Positions 23,062 to 34,576 of a stretch of DNA of 64,000 bases are shown here, one piece after another. The DNA is from Styela clava. Its lineage: Eukaryota; Chordata; Ascidiacea; Stolidobranchia; Styelidae. The stretch covers positions 12,524,001-12,588,000 of the forward strand of contig NC_135262.1 of assembly GCF_964204865.1 (NCBI RefSeq), in the 5' to 3' direction. The notes under the pieces were generated by a model. That model saw only the letters and a list, made by a program, of their open reading frames with translations, made no database searches and had not been told where the DNA came from. The translations under genes were made by a program, and so were the position numbers. Position 1 is the stretch's first letter. Each line of letters opens with the position of its first letter.

Positions 23062-26000
23062 ATGCCTTTGAGATCGAAGCATGGAAATTTTGATATTCCA
23101 GAAATATCGTTGAGCGACTTTTTTCTCGAGCGTATAAAAGAATATGGTGACGATATTGCTCTGGTAAGTACCATAATTGTATTTGCTTGTATATTTCTAA
23201 ACTTGTGCCGCATGCGGATTGTATATATATTATAATTTTTATATAATGTTGATCAAACCCCACAATTATGCAGAATTGAGGTGTCATCTCTACACCCTGA
23301 ACAATGAAATTGATTTATTACCCAAATACATAGTATATCTAATATATATATATGTAAATTTCACAATAGGTCAGTTGAGGCACAAAAGTCGCTTACTTTC
23401 TACATGATTCTGATCAATCGATTCTCGGAATCTGCACAAAAAAATCATCTGTTCTGAGACAGTTGTAACTTCATTTTTAGTTGCTTCACAAAAAAAAAAT
23501 TAACGTAGCAATGAAAGGCAAAAACCGCTTGTTTTGTGTAATTGTTTAGACACATTTTTTTAATATTTCCTTTTTAATTCAGATTGACAACACCAACGAA
23601 GAAAAACAGCTTACTTTTAGACAAGTTTACGAACAAATACAATCCTGTGGGAGATTTTTTCAAAAGCAAATGATAGGCAAGGGAGATGTTGTGTGTCTGA
23701 TCACTCAGAATTGTGTAGAATATATAGTGGCAACGGTTGGTGTGGTATCTTGTGGGGCGACCATATCACTTTGTAATCCGTCGTACAAAGAAGGTAACTC
23801 TTTTTCGTTGAATATTTATTAGCTTCAACATTATGATAGATATGACTGATGAGGGATTGTTTCAGTCAACTATTTGTTCTCATTGACTTGTGGGGTATTG
23901 TATGCTACGAGTGCTACTCCTGAATGAGGAGGCTTCGTTGGTCTGTATGCCCGGAAAACAAATTGGAACAATTACTTCACCAATGGTTAATTCTTTTGCT
24001 TGAATTGTATTACTTCAATGGTCAGGTTGAGAATTTGATTATGAGAATGCTATTCGCACAGTTCGCTCTGAACAAGGCTATGCGGAAACATTCACTGATA
24101 TTGAATAATAAGTAAGGAAATACAATTCTATTAGAAGGACCGGAATATTTCGGGTTCGGGATTGCCGCCTGATTTATTATAACTCGGGTGAGGTGGTGGA
24201 ATGAAGCTATATGACCGAAAAATATTCAAATTCGAAGTTGGGAGCCGAATTGAAGATATCTGTCAATCGTATACAGTGTAGACGTTCTGATGGACAGAAG
24301 GATGTTACCTGCGCGAGACCATGAAGCGCAATAAAGTTCCGTTTGTGTGCTTTGGATTTAGACCGATATTTGAACAAACGAACACAATGGTTTTGTTCAA
24401 AGTAGAATCATTTCATTGATATGAGTTCTTTCACGAGTTAATTTTGAACAATTTTTTTTGTTTTGCAGGAGAAATACAGCATATCTTCAAAATCACCGAA
24501 CCAAAAATAGTTATCGCATCTGAAAAAAGCATCGATACTATAAAGCAAGTACTCAATAATAACCCAGAGAATCAAGTTCAGGTATCCTGATTTTTAAATT
24601 ATAGATATTATTAATAATAAAATACAAGATCTTTTATATTGTCCATGTATTTATTCTATTTTAAATGTGTTAAGAGGCAAATTCATTGACTTAGAATATC
24701 GATCGCGGTTGTTTGAGCGTACTGTGTAAACACAATTTTCACTTTTAGAAAATCATAGTCATTGGAAAAAGTAATGAATTCGAAACTTGGGATGACATTA
24801 TAATCTCAAATAAAAATAACAGAGGTAAGAAATTATTTCTAATTGTAAAAAATATTGATTTCAAATTTTTCTTGATTCAATAATTTTTCTAGAAAACATT
24901 GTTCCGACTTGCAAAATATCACCAAAGAAAGATTTAGCGTTCCTACCATATTCAAGTGGAACTACAGGAATGCCGAAATGTGTTATGCACACTCATTATG
25001 GTACGATTGCGATGATATTAGCCAGTTGGTAAGAAGAACTTTTCTGATATCGTATCGTTATTCTGCTTAAACCAAAGCACGGAAAATCACTTTATAACAA
25101 TTAAATTCATTACGTTTGGAAATTTCAATACAATATTTATTAATATACATAAACTATCTCATACAATATATTTGAAATGTGTACTTGTAAGTCATTTTTC
25201 AATAAACCTTCGCACAAAATGTTGATGCCAAAGTATTGCTTAGTCGCTTCATTTCGCAAAACTAGATATAAGTATGGATAATTGCATCTTTAACTCAGAC
25301 AAGTTTTAGTATTTTGTATATAAAAATTTATATGAATAGAAAACGTATTCCTAACTTATGAGCATATAAGATATTTTTAGTTGAGTGATATGTCATTTAC
25401 TTCATTTTTGGTGTTACAAAAACTATTTCAAAACTTGATATGGATTATGGCAGCGTGGTATGTATCTTTCGCGACGCACGATTGTAAGTCGATGTGATAT
25501 GTCTAAACATTTTGAATTCTTTTGAGGCACCATTTAAACTATCAACGCGGAGATGTGTTCTACAACGAACGGCCTTTGTATCACGGAGGTGGTTATTTTT
25601 TCTTACTTGTTGCACTGCAAGGCGGGTTATGTGTTATCATGGATCAAAAGTTTGACGTTGAAGGTACACTGGCTGCGATACAAAAATACAAGGTAAAAAT
25701 ATCTTTTACCATATACCATTCGTTTGCTATATTATTTACTCTGGTGATAGTAATATGATATTGTAGCGATTTCAAAATCAGACTTCAATGTGCCAGTACA
25801 TGACCACATATTTGAACGTCGGAAAACATTTGAAAAATTTGGTTTTCATTTGATGGGTATTTGATGCGGATGTATACGTGCATGTTTTCCAACTAAGATC
25901 TTTTTACAGTATATTTGGTTTTCATTGAACGCTTCGTCGGACACCAAGGCTTCCAAGGTTACATTATGTTGGAGGAAGAATAATTCTCGCTGCAATTTAT

Positions 26001-28504
26001 TCATATTTTTCTTTATATTCATTCATGTCGTCAAGGCAAATCATATGCTTCTGGTGCCACCAAATTTGCTAAAACTGTCCCAGACAGAGTTACATCACAA
26101 GTATGATACCTCGTCGTGGAAATCGTCATTTATTGGAGGTGCATCAATTCCACCCACAGCATTGAAAGAAGTTATCGATAGGTTCAACATTAGAATATTT
26201 CCATGTTAGTTGACAAATTTTTATAAACTTTTATAGTAAAGGTGAAAAACAAAGTCTAACTTTATCCAATCAGGTCGGCAGGCAACGTTTCAAGCCTAAA
26301 ATGGAATGAATTGAGTATTTGGAATAACTCGATAAACGACCGTTTATTACCTTTGGCAGCTTGTGTAATTTGTAGGTTCAACATTAGAATATTTTCATGT
26401 TAGTTGACAAATTTTTATAAACTTTTATAGTAAAGGTGAAAAACAAAGTCTAACTTTATCCAATCAGGTCGGCAGGCAACGTTTCAAGCCTAAAATGGAA
26501 TGAATTGAGTATTTGGAATAACTCGATAAACGACCGTTTATTACCTTTGGCAGCTTGTGTAATTTGTTTTATAAAATCGTTTACTATTATTTTGGAAATA
26601 GATATTATTTTAAACATGAACCCGAGCTTAAAGTACAAGTTTGTCTTGGACATAATAGCTGGCTGTTACTGGCGACATTCATTCTTAATTTGAAACTACC
26701 TGTCCAATATCACGCTCGTTCTTCTTGTATTTCATCTTGTATGTACATATATCAATTCCAATTCATATATCACCAATTCCGATGCATTCCTAACTTTGCA
26801 AGTAGATATGTACCTAAATCATTTAATTTTTAACGTGTTGGTATTTCAGGTTATGGGCAGACTGAATGCTTTCCTGTATCTTGGAATGACAAAGTAGATC
26901 AATTCATTGATTCAGCTGGTTCAATTGCAGTCAATTCTGAAATTATGGTGAATTAATTTAACGATTTTTGTAATACAAAAATAGAGTTATATAAAATTTA
27001 CGTTATATAAAGTAAGACAAAAACTTGAAGATTTTGTTTATTCATTTTAAAATCCTTTGGGCTCTATGTGATTCGTTTTTCAATTCGAAATTGTGCTACC
27101 TTCCTATTACGCTTTGAAGTATTTTGACGGTACTGGTATTGTACAAGGTAAAGTAGACTACTGGTCTTCGTTTTCATATATTTGAGCATCGCTGTCTTGT
27201 TTTGTATGCGATGACGTCATCAACATTAAAAATTTCACACTGCGTTCGCGTTCGTTGCTATCTGGGGGTCAGGGGAAGTCGTTAAGACTACGGTACCGGT
27301 AATCTAAGCAGATTGCTTACCCGTACTAGTTCATTTTGCTCTTCGTGTCCATATATTTAAACAGAGCTCTTTTGTTTGACTCTTAAATGTTTTACAGATT
27401 GTTGATCCAAATACGGAAAAAGAGTTGAAATCTGGCGAAGACGGCGAAATTTGGGTCAAAAGTACACATGTAAGGCATGAGATTCTTTCGTCAATATTTT
27501 ACCACATTTTCTGTAGAATAAATTAGTAGAAGATATATTCACACATTTTAATCTAAATGTATATAGGTAGCGATTCCAATTCAACTGTTAACAACATTTG
27601 ATCGTAACGATCATCCTTAGAATCAACAAAGACATTGAGAATCAAAGCAATCATTCCAAACTATCTTATATACGTTTTGCTAGATGGCTGCTGGATATTA
27701 TAAAAATTCGGAAGCAACAGAACAAGCAATAAATAAAGACGGATTTCTTCGTACTGGCGATATTGGACATATTGAAAATGAAATGCTTTTTGTGGTTGGC
27801 CGGCTCAAGGAAGTTATCAAATATAACACGTTCCAGGTAAAAAAAACAAACTTTCAATCACATATTTACCCGCCAATGTACGTTTTGATTTTCAAAAAAA
27901 AAAATTCGGTTTTCTTCAGAATAGTTTTTTTTTTTTAAATACGTTATTTATCTAAGTTAGTTCTTATGTTGAATTTTATGACTTCTCGATATATATCAAG
28001 ATATATTTATGATCGTGTTTAAATTGTTTCGCCTTGTTTTATACTATGACATGTTTAATCATTAATATATTGTTAACCCACTGTTACTTAGAAGATTCGA
28101 CACTTTGAATTTCTAACTATTTCATTTTTTTCTTCATGTTCAGGTTCCACCTGCAGAAATAGAGCATGTACTTATGAAACATCCTGGTTTAAAAGATGCT
28201 GCAGCGGTTGGTGTGCCAGATGAAGCATGTGGGGAGTTACCAAAAGCATTCGTTGTACGGAAAATGGAATCGGTCACAACAGATGAACTGCATGAATTGA
28301 TTAAAAGTACCAACTACATATAAATTTTACTTTATTCCACATGTTCTGTAATAAAAGTACAATTTTATTTTTCTAGATGAACTTGTCGATTACAAACATC
28401 TTCGTGGCGGGATCCAATTTGTCAATCATATTCCGAAATCTATACTTGGCAAAATAGATCGCATAGAATTGAAGAAATGGGCGATGAAAAACGAGAACCT
28501 ATAG
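23062..28504 (+). CDS. ACS-2: 4CL/luciferase-like acyl-CoA synthetase, 12 exons, intact
   Basis: Exons: 23062-23163, 23583-23793, 24469-24581, 24749-24824, 24893-25028, 25527-25692, 26036-26204, 26850-26947, 27398-27469, 27684-27836, 28144-28306, 28377-28504; 1587 nt, 528 aa, frame open throughout. It is an ANL-superfamily enzyme that should adenylate a carboxylic acid and transfer it to CoA. Landmarks: [10 protein letters not shown] (187-196, ATP-binding P-loop), [11 protein letters not shown] (A4-like), YGQTEC (326-331), TGDIG (405-409, ribose-binding Asp407), GRLKEVIKY hinge (420-428), and [11 protein letters not shown] with the likely catalytic Lys512. Length is typical of 4CL/firefly-luciferase relatives (about 540). 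It ends KNENL, so it has no SKL-type peroxisomal signal and is probably cytosolic. It lies head-to-head with ACS-1, 7.2 kb away. Intron 7 carries a private 194-bp tandem duplication. Relative to ACS-3, the stop codon comes four codons later. Substrate is not deducible. Confidence 0.93.
26179..26566 (+). repeat. 194-bp tandem duplication at the exon 7/intron 7 border of ACS-2
   Basis: Unit 1 (26179-26372) contains the last 26 bases of exon 7 and its GTTAGT donor. Unit 2 (26373-26566) repeats it, including TTCAACATTAGAATATTTTC followed by ATGTTAG, preceded by TTTGTAG. ACS-3 has a single copy. The second unit carries a duplicate donor and a new acceptor-like AG, so a microexon is conceivable. 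Confidence 0.85.
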
Positions 28505-28657
28505 CAATGTCCCTCAAGAGATAATTTGAACCCCCAAATGCAAAAATGAAATTTTCTGTAATATTGCCGTAATTTATAATATTAGGATGATTTTGATTTA
28601 CTACTGAGTATTTTGAAAAAAAGTTTCGAACAAGTAATTAAAATTGTTCATATTATT

Positions 28658-28663
28658 AATAAA
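28658..28663 (+). other. candidate polyadenylation signal of ACS-2
   Basis: AATAAA about 155 bp past the stop codon, kept in block B at 54829-54834 after ACS-3. Confidence 0.5.
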
Positions 28664-31091
28664 CTAGGTTGCATGCATTTTGTTCACTTTTCTTAAGCAA
28701 CTCATATTTTTGTTTGTATGTTTGAGAAAATAACTGAAGGTGATGAATTTCAAAATCATGGTCAGAAATATTGATTTCAATGCAAACTCGTATATATACT
28801 GTTGAATGCGTGTTCAAATGTACTGCGACGCGATCGACCGCGGAACAGATGAAGAAACTATTCAAAATTAGTCGCCGAATGAGAATCTACCAAGATATTA
28901 GTATTATAGTCTGTAGTCATATTAGTCTGGTTCTGGGTCACTGGATGAATACGACTTACATTAAAGGATTTCATGGACAAAAAACAATAATCAAACTAGA
29001 CGTTAAAATCGATGTTCAATCAACATTTCAATATAAATTGTAAATAAAATTATATATGAACAGGTACTGGAAAATGAAAACGTAAATATCAAGCTTGCAA
29101 GAGTATGGTATTCCTAAAATGTAAGTATTACAAGGGAACTGTCGACCTAATTGGCGATTTGGGAACCAATCGTTTCTCAAACACAGTCCGCGAATAAGTT
29201 GATTGTCTTTATTCTCTGCTAGCGTAACCGCTTGGTTATCGATAGCTATGGTGTTACCGAAAACTCGAAGTTGCGAAGCGCAATGAGACGTTTTATTCTA
29301 TGTCTTCGAATTGGGTGTTGGACATTGTTTGTTCTTGTTCGACCGCATACATGAAGTCTCTAAAATAATCTACGCGTTTAATCTAGTCCAAACTCGCACA
29401 AAAATGGTAATTTTATAACTAACGATACAGTAAACGTATTATCGGAACTGCATGACAAAGAAAATATTTCAAGAAACAAAAAACAATAGTATGAAGCTTG
29501 TATATTCACCATTTTTGATTAACACAGTACTAACATAAGTATCTGAGTACTAAATAAAACATATAACATCCTCGTGAAGTACATGTTCACAAATATAATT
29601 TAGACATACCGGTATATACTTCGAGAAAAAATATTTGCTTTGAAATTACTATAACTTGAACTCGACCGAATTGCTTATCGTGGATTTGTTTGTTCATGCT
29701 TGACGTTAAATAGTTGGTTGACTGGAAAATAGAAGACATCCATCTCTTTTTTTATATATTTACCAAAATGGTTTAGTTCGTAAAATTGGCCTATATACCT
29801 GAAATATTTATTAACCACAATCATAAATTCTGAGCGGGAATTACCTGCAGTGTAAGCAAAGAATCGGTTATGAGAAAACTTTAGGACTGAATCATCAGCC
29901 TCACTATCATATCAACCTTATGTTATTTCTATAATTATCCCTTATAATCCCGTTGCTTTCATACTATTCAACATTGAAGTTCGAAGACATTATCAAATCG
30001 TATTATCTACTAGCAGTATAATGGCTTTCCCGTGTAAAAGCAGTCGTGCTTTAAAGACGCACGCAATTACATGTGATTACACGATATGAAGTAATTTATA
30101 GCTTTCTTTTTAGGCATCATTTTTAATTTTTTCCCGATGATTTTTTGAGACAATGTTACGGTAAATAGCTATAGCGTGGACACCGCAGCGTTGGTAGTCA
30201 GACTTTCGAACTTCATAACATCTTAAATAGTGTCGTGATATTGCATTGAATATACACTATACACTTAATTTCAAATGGATACTTGAATTATAGCAAATAA
30301 GAATAAGGATTCTTCTTTTTGTATTAAATATATTTCTTTCTAATTAATCATAAAAAGTTGAATACAGATTGCGAACGACACGGTTAACGATGTTGAATTA
30401 GGTTCGTAGAAGATATAGCAAATCATCAGAGTAAAATATGCTTGAATACCCAAAAATATTTTAGTGCTCATAAAGTTGAACCATGTATAATTGTTGATAT
30501 TCAATTAATTATAAAAAATCTATCACGGAACCACGCAGAAATATTCACGAAATGAATCTAATTATTCGTAGCGCTATGAGGTCAAATATGGAAACATGAC
30601 CAATCGGAGTAGTTCAACAGCTACCTATAACCATACGATTTACACGTACGCGTTTTTGCTTCTTCCATCACGGACGTCACGGACTTGAGAAATTGGTTTT
30701 TAGTCCTTGACATATCATCCAGATTTCTTGAATCAATATAAAATTGAATTGGCCCCATCTCTGAAGAACCATCGCGGTGATCATTCAAAAATTCAGAATC
30801 AAGCAATAGTAATATAGATTTTGATTCAACTCAAATTGTTTAAAGTCATTGAAAGCATGGTGCGAATAACAGTGCATTTAAAGTTTGAACACGAAAGCTG
30901 AGGATTATTCTAATGACAGTTTACGAGTTCACACGTCTGTCTCTCACATGCTTTTTGCGGCTTGAGTGATTTATATCAATGTTCCTTTACATTCCTATCA
31001 CATCATATTCATGTCCGGTATCCGATATGTGCACGTACCCAATGACTAGAATTCGAAGTGATATAAATTCACCGAAACAACTTATTTACAG
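28664..31091. other. intergenic between ACS-2 and its pseudogene
   Basis: No gene recognised. Up to about 28820 it matches block B. From there to 30526 no counterpart is seen in block B. The segment 30527-30759 matches block B only in inverted orientation (55553-55788). ORFs at 28771-29043 and 30621-30806 are not supported by any family resemblance. Confidence 0.45.
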
Positions 31092-32359
31092 TTTATGCAA
31101 TGACCGAATGTTGTCCCATATCATGGACGGATAAAGCTGATACATTCACGGATTCAGTTGGCTCTGTTCTGCGTCAATTCGGAAATTATGGTAATGTTTT
31201 AATATGAGTGTGAATTATCATCAGTGAAGAAGATGTAGATAATAACCAGCACACAGACAAAATGACAAAAACTATTTTTCACTATCGAAATAATGTTTGA
31301 TAATGTTTTACAGATTGTTGATCCAAATACAGAGGAAAAAATGAAACCTGGTCAAGACGGAGAGATTTGGGTCAAGGGACCACAAGTAGGCGAACTTTTT
31401 GTACGATGTACACAAGTCCATGTGTTTTGAAATACTATTAATGGCAATTTGCTCTCTTTATTTCTTTTTGAAAGAAAATAATTAAATTGAAAAAATCAAT
31501 TACAATACATTTAATCAAAGAGATAATCGTCAGTCATGCAATCAAGGAGTCGATCATTTCGAAGTTGCAACTAAATTGAGAAAATGTGACAAAGTCTATA
31601 TTTCAAAAGTAATTCCTAGTTGTGCCATTTACTAGATGAACGTTGGATATTATAAAAATGCCGAAGCAACGATGAAGTCAATCAATAAGGATGGATTTCT
31701 TTGTACAGGCGATATCGGAGTTGTTAAGAATGAAAGGCTATATATATGTTATTGGCCGATTGAAGGAAGTTATCAAGTATAACACATTCCATGTATCTGT
31801 TCTATATGGAAATGGGTCATCTAGACTAGACACATAAGTTAATTGAATCCATCAATCAGACAGTTTACTGGGCGTTCATATACGATAAGAAACATGTTTC
31901 ATCAATAACTGACTAGCAAAAGAAGATTCTTACGACATTGTAAAAATATGAGGCCGATTTTTTTTTACCCACAGGTTAAATTGATTCGTGTAGCGATTAA
32001 TTCGTATACTGTCTGTTTAGGTACCACCTGTCGAAATAGAAAATGTACTTTTGCGTCACCCTGGTGTTAAAGATGTTGGAGTGGTTGGTGTTCCAACCCC
32101 GTTTGTGGAGTGTTACCAACGTTTGTTGTAAAAAAAATCTTGAATCGGTCACAGCGAACGAACTTCAAACTCTGATAAAAGGTGAAAAAAAGTATATTAG
32201 TTTTACTTTAATCTACGTGTTCAATTAATATTATTCAAAGTATTTAGTTCAATTTCAGATGAGATTGTCGATTATAAACAGTTGAGAGCAAGTATCCAAT
32301 TTGTCAATATGATACCAAAATCAAAACTCGGAAAAATTGATCGCATAGAATTGAAATAA
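31092..32359 (+). pseudogene. acyl-CoA synthetase pseudogene (exons 8-12 only), block A
   Basis: Unprocessed 3' half of a synthetase: exon-like segments 31092-31190, 31314-31385, 31636-31792, 32021-32181 and 32259-32359 match exons 8-12 of ACS-1 and ACS-2, with introns retained. No exons 1-7 lie upstream. Disablements: an extra T in exon 8 (99 nt instead of 98); four extra bases (TATA) in exon 10 just before the GRLKEV hinge; loss of the AG at the exon 10 donor; and base losses in exon 11 that place a TAA after the GELP region. Motifs still readable are GEIWVKGPQ, TGDIG and [15 protein letters not shown] is shared with ACS-1 rather than ACS-2, so it descends from an ACS-1-like relative. Loss of the 5' half probably came from an older partial duplication. 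Confidence 0.85.
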
Positions 32360-34462
32360 TGGGCTATGAAATAGGCGAACTAAACTACACAATCACTGTA
32401 TGCTCAATTACAAATTCACGTCATCTTATCAAGTTTCAATTTATACAGTGATTTCAAGTAGATTTAAGAATGTGTATTAATTTAGGACTTTGTCGAAATC
32501 TCTATTTTATTGCATGCAAACAAAGAACAATGTCGTACATGGAGAACAACATTGAGCTCTAACGATAAATCTAGTTTCCCGAGAGTAAAATTACCCAATA
32601 AAGCATTATTAACATGACTAATAGCTAATTGTCTTTATTGGTGTTGAAAAAACTGCATTTTCATAAGCCGGAAGTACAAATAAAAATATCATCAAATTCC
32701 CTTTGTAATATTATTTATTAACAAATCATTATTATTATTAAATATAACATATGCCTGGGATGAGTATAATTTTCTGCATTCATTTCGGAGTTTGCCTACA
32801 TTTATCATATAGTTGCTACTCATATAATTTTGTCATACTTGTATTATTTTATTTATATTCCTGTTAATTTGACAAGCCTCATCCAAAGATTGGCAACAAA
32901 ATGAACATACGTTTAAAGCTATTCTTCCCTTTACCCGTGCATAATGCATGCTTTATAAAATACCATTTATATTGAATAATTTTAGTCCAGTCCGCAACTG
33001 CTTGGTTGAATACTTAGATGTGTTTCAGAGTTTTATATTAAATTTGGGTGTAAACATATATTTGTAAATGAATTGAGCATTGCTCGAATTTTTTGACACT
33101 ATGCATTCGCGAGAGTTAATTCTGGAAATAAATTAGATTGTAAAGAGTAAAACGGCTTTGAGCCATCAGACGTTTAGAATTTTATGTTAAATATTTACTA
33201 GTCGTTTCAAATTAACTCGCGGTATTTTGCGAAGGACTGCAACTCACGAAAAAAAGTTTACGAGGTTACAGTCGGGCGCATTCCCTTGTACTTTTGATCT
33301 CACACAAAAATAAAATCCCAAGTATCCAAAGCGGGGAAAATATAATCTTTAAGCTCCAAATTTCAAACAATTGGTTCATTAGTTACGCAGAAACCTTTTT
33401 TTTAACAATAAAAAGGAAAAAGATACCACCAACAACATAATAACAGAACGGTCGGTCCATAGGTCTTTTCGTGTCGAAATAAATGAAGCAAATCACCTAA
33501 AAGGGATTCGATGAGATTATTTATTGATTTCGAAGAAACAAAAGACTATATTAAAAGACTATTGCAGACTATATTAAAAATTATAAATAAGTTTTGCCAA
33601 ATGCTGCACCTGTATGTGGCTGGGTTCTTCAAGTCGTCAGGGGTTTTGTCTATTTGCGATTGATTAAGCATCCCATAAATGTAAATTTTAGAATTAGGTA
33701 AAATCTTCAGATGCGCATCAGTCAATAAAACAAAATTAATGTTATTTCACTTTTTAACTTAGGTTGTGAAACATGTTCAACAAAACGCATCGATATGCGT
33801 TATTGAAGGTCCCACGCTTTATCAGTCTTAGCCTAAAATAATAGATCGGTAAGACAGACAACAAGCAGCCTTGAGAAAAAGATTCCAAGGAATATATTAC
33901 AAGCACGTCGTGGTGTCCGAAACAAAGAGGAGCGGAACTACGAAGGCCTTTCAAATCGATGATTTACCAATTCTGTTGAATAGACACGCAGGAGGCCCTT
34001 CAGGTACATGAAAAGAAATTCCTATTGCTACGCGTTGCATCATGTTGACATTGTAGAATTTGTGTAATTTGATTCCAAGGAATACATTACAACCACGTCA
34101 TGGTGTCCGAAACAAAGAGAAGCGGAACCATGAATGTCTTTCAAAATCGATGGTCTATAAATTCTGTCGAATAGACCCGCAGAAGATCCTTCAAGTACAT
34201 GAAAAAAAAACCTAAATTTAACAGAATGCTGATTGCTGACGTCTTGAAAAATTCTTGTTTAAAAGCATATTTTGTCGGTTGTGGTGATGAATTCTCTTTT
34301 TTTTTCAACTTGTGATAATAGCCGCAAACTTATTCTCAATTAGGTCTAATATCCGAAAGGAACAATAAAAACATAGTTATTATATTGGTTAGGATTGGGG
34401 GAGGTAGGTGATTGATATCACAATCATATGTACCCACTAAGTGACAAGCGTCTAGATCTCTT
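32360..34462. other. intergenic upstream of gene U
   Basis: AT-rich, matches block B (58253-60006) apart from indels; for example about 190 bp near 33510-33700 is absent from block B. Apart from the 190-bp-spaced direct repeat at 33881-34205, nothing is recognised. Confidence 0.5.
33881..34205 (+). repeat. imperfect direct repeat (~135-bp units, 190-bp spacing) upstream of gene U
   Basis: Unit 1 starts GATTCCAAGGAATATATTAC (33881) and unit 2 starts GATTCCAAGGAATACATTAC (34071). Both run through GTCCGAAACAAAGAG to a TACATGAAA end. Units are about 85-90% alike by eye. The same pair is at about 59425 and 59614 in block B, so it predates the segmental duplication. It lies 370-700 bp upstream of the gene U start and could be regulatory or simply repeat-derived. 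Confidence 0.75.
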
Positions 34463-34470
34463 TATAAATA
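34463..34470 (+). promoter_or_regulatory. TATA box of gene U
   Basis: TATAAATA followed by GGACGC, 107 bp ahead of the gene U ATG, placing a start site near 34495. The motif is preserved in block B at 60007-60014. Confidence 0.55.
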
Positions 34471-34576
34471 GGACGCACATCCATCGTTTTTGAGAAACAT
34501 TAGTTTGAGTTCTAATTTTCATTTTGTATTTATGTTTAAACTTTAGTGGTCAGAAATATTAATTGCAGCTCTCATA

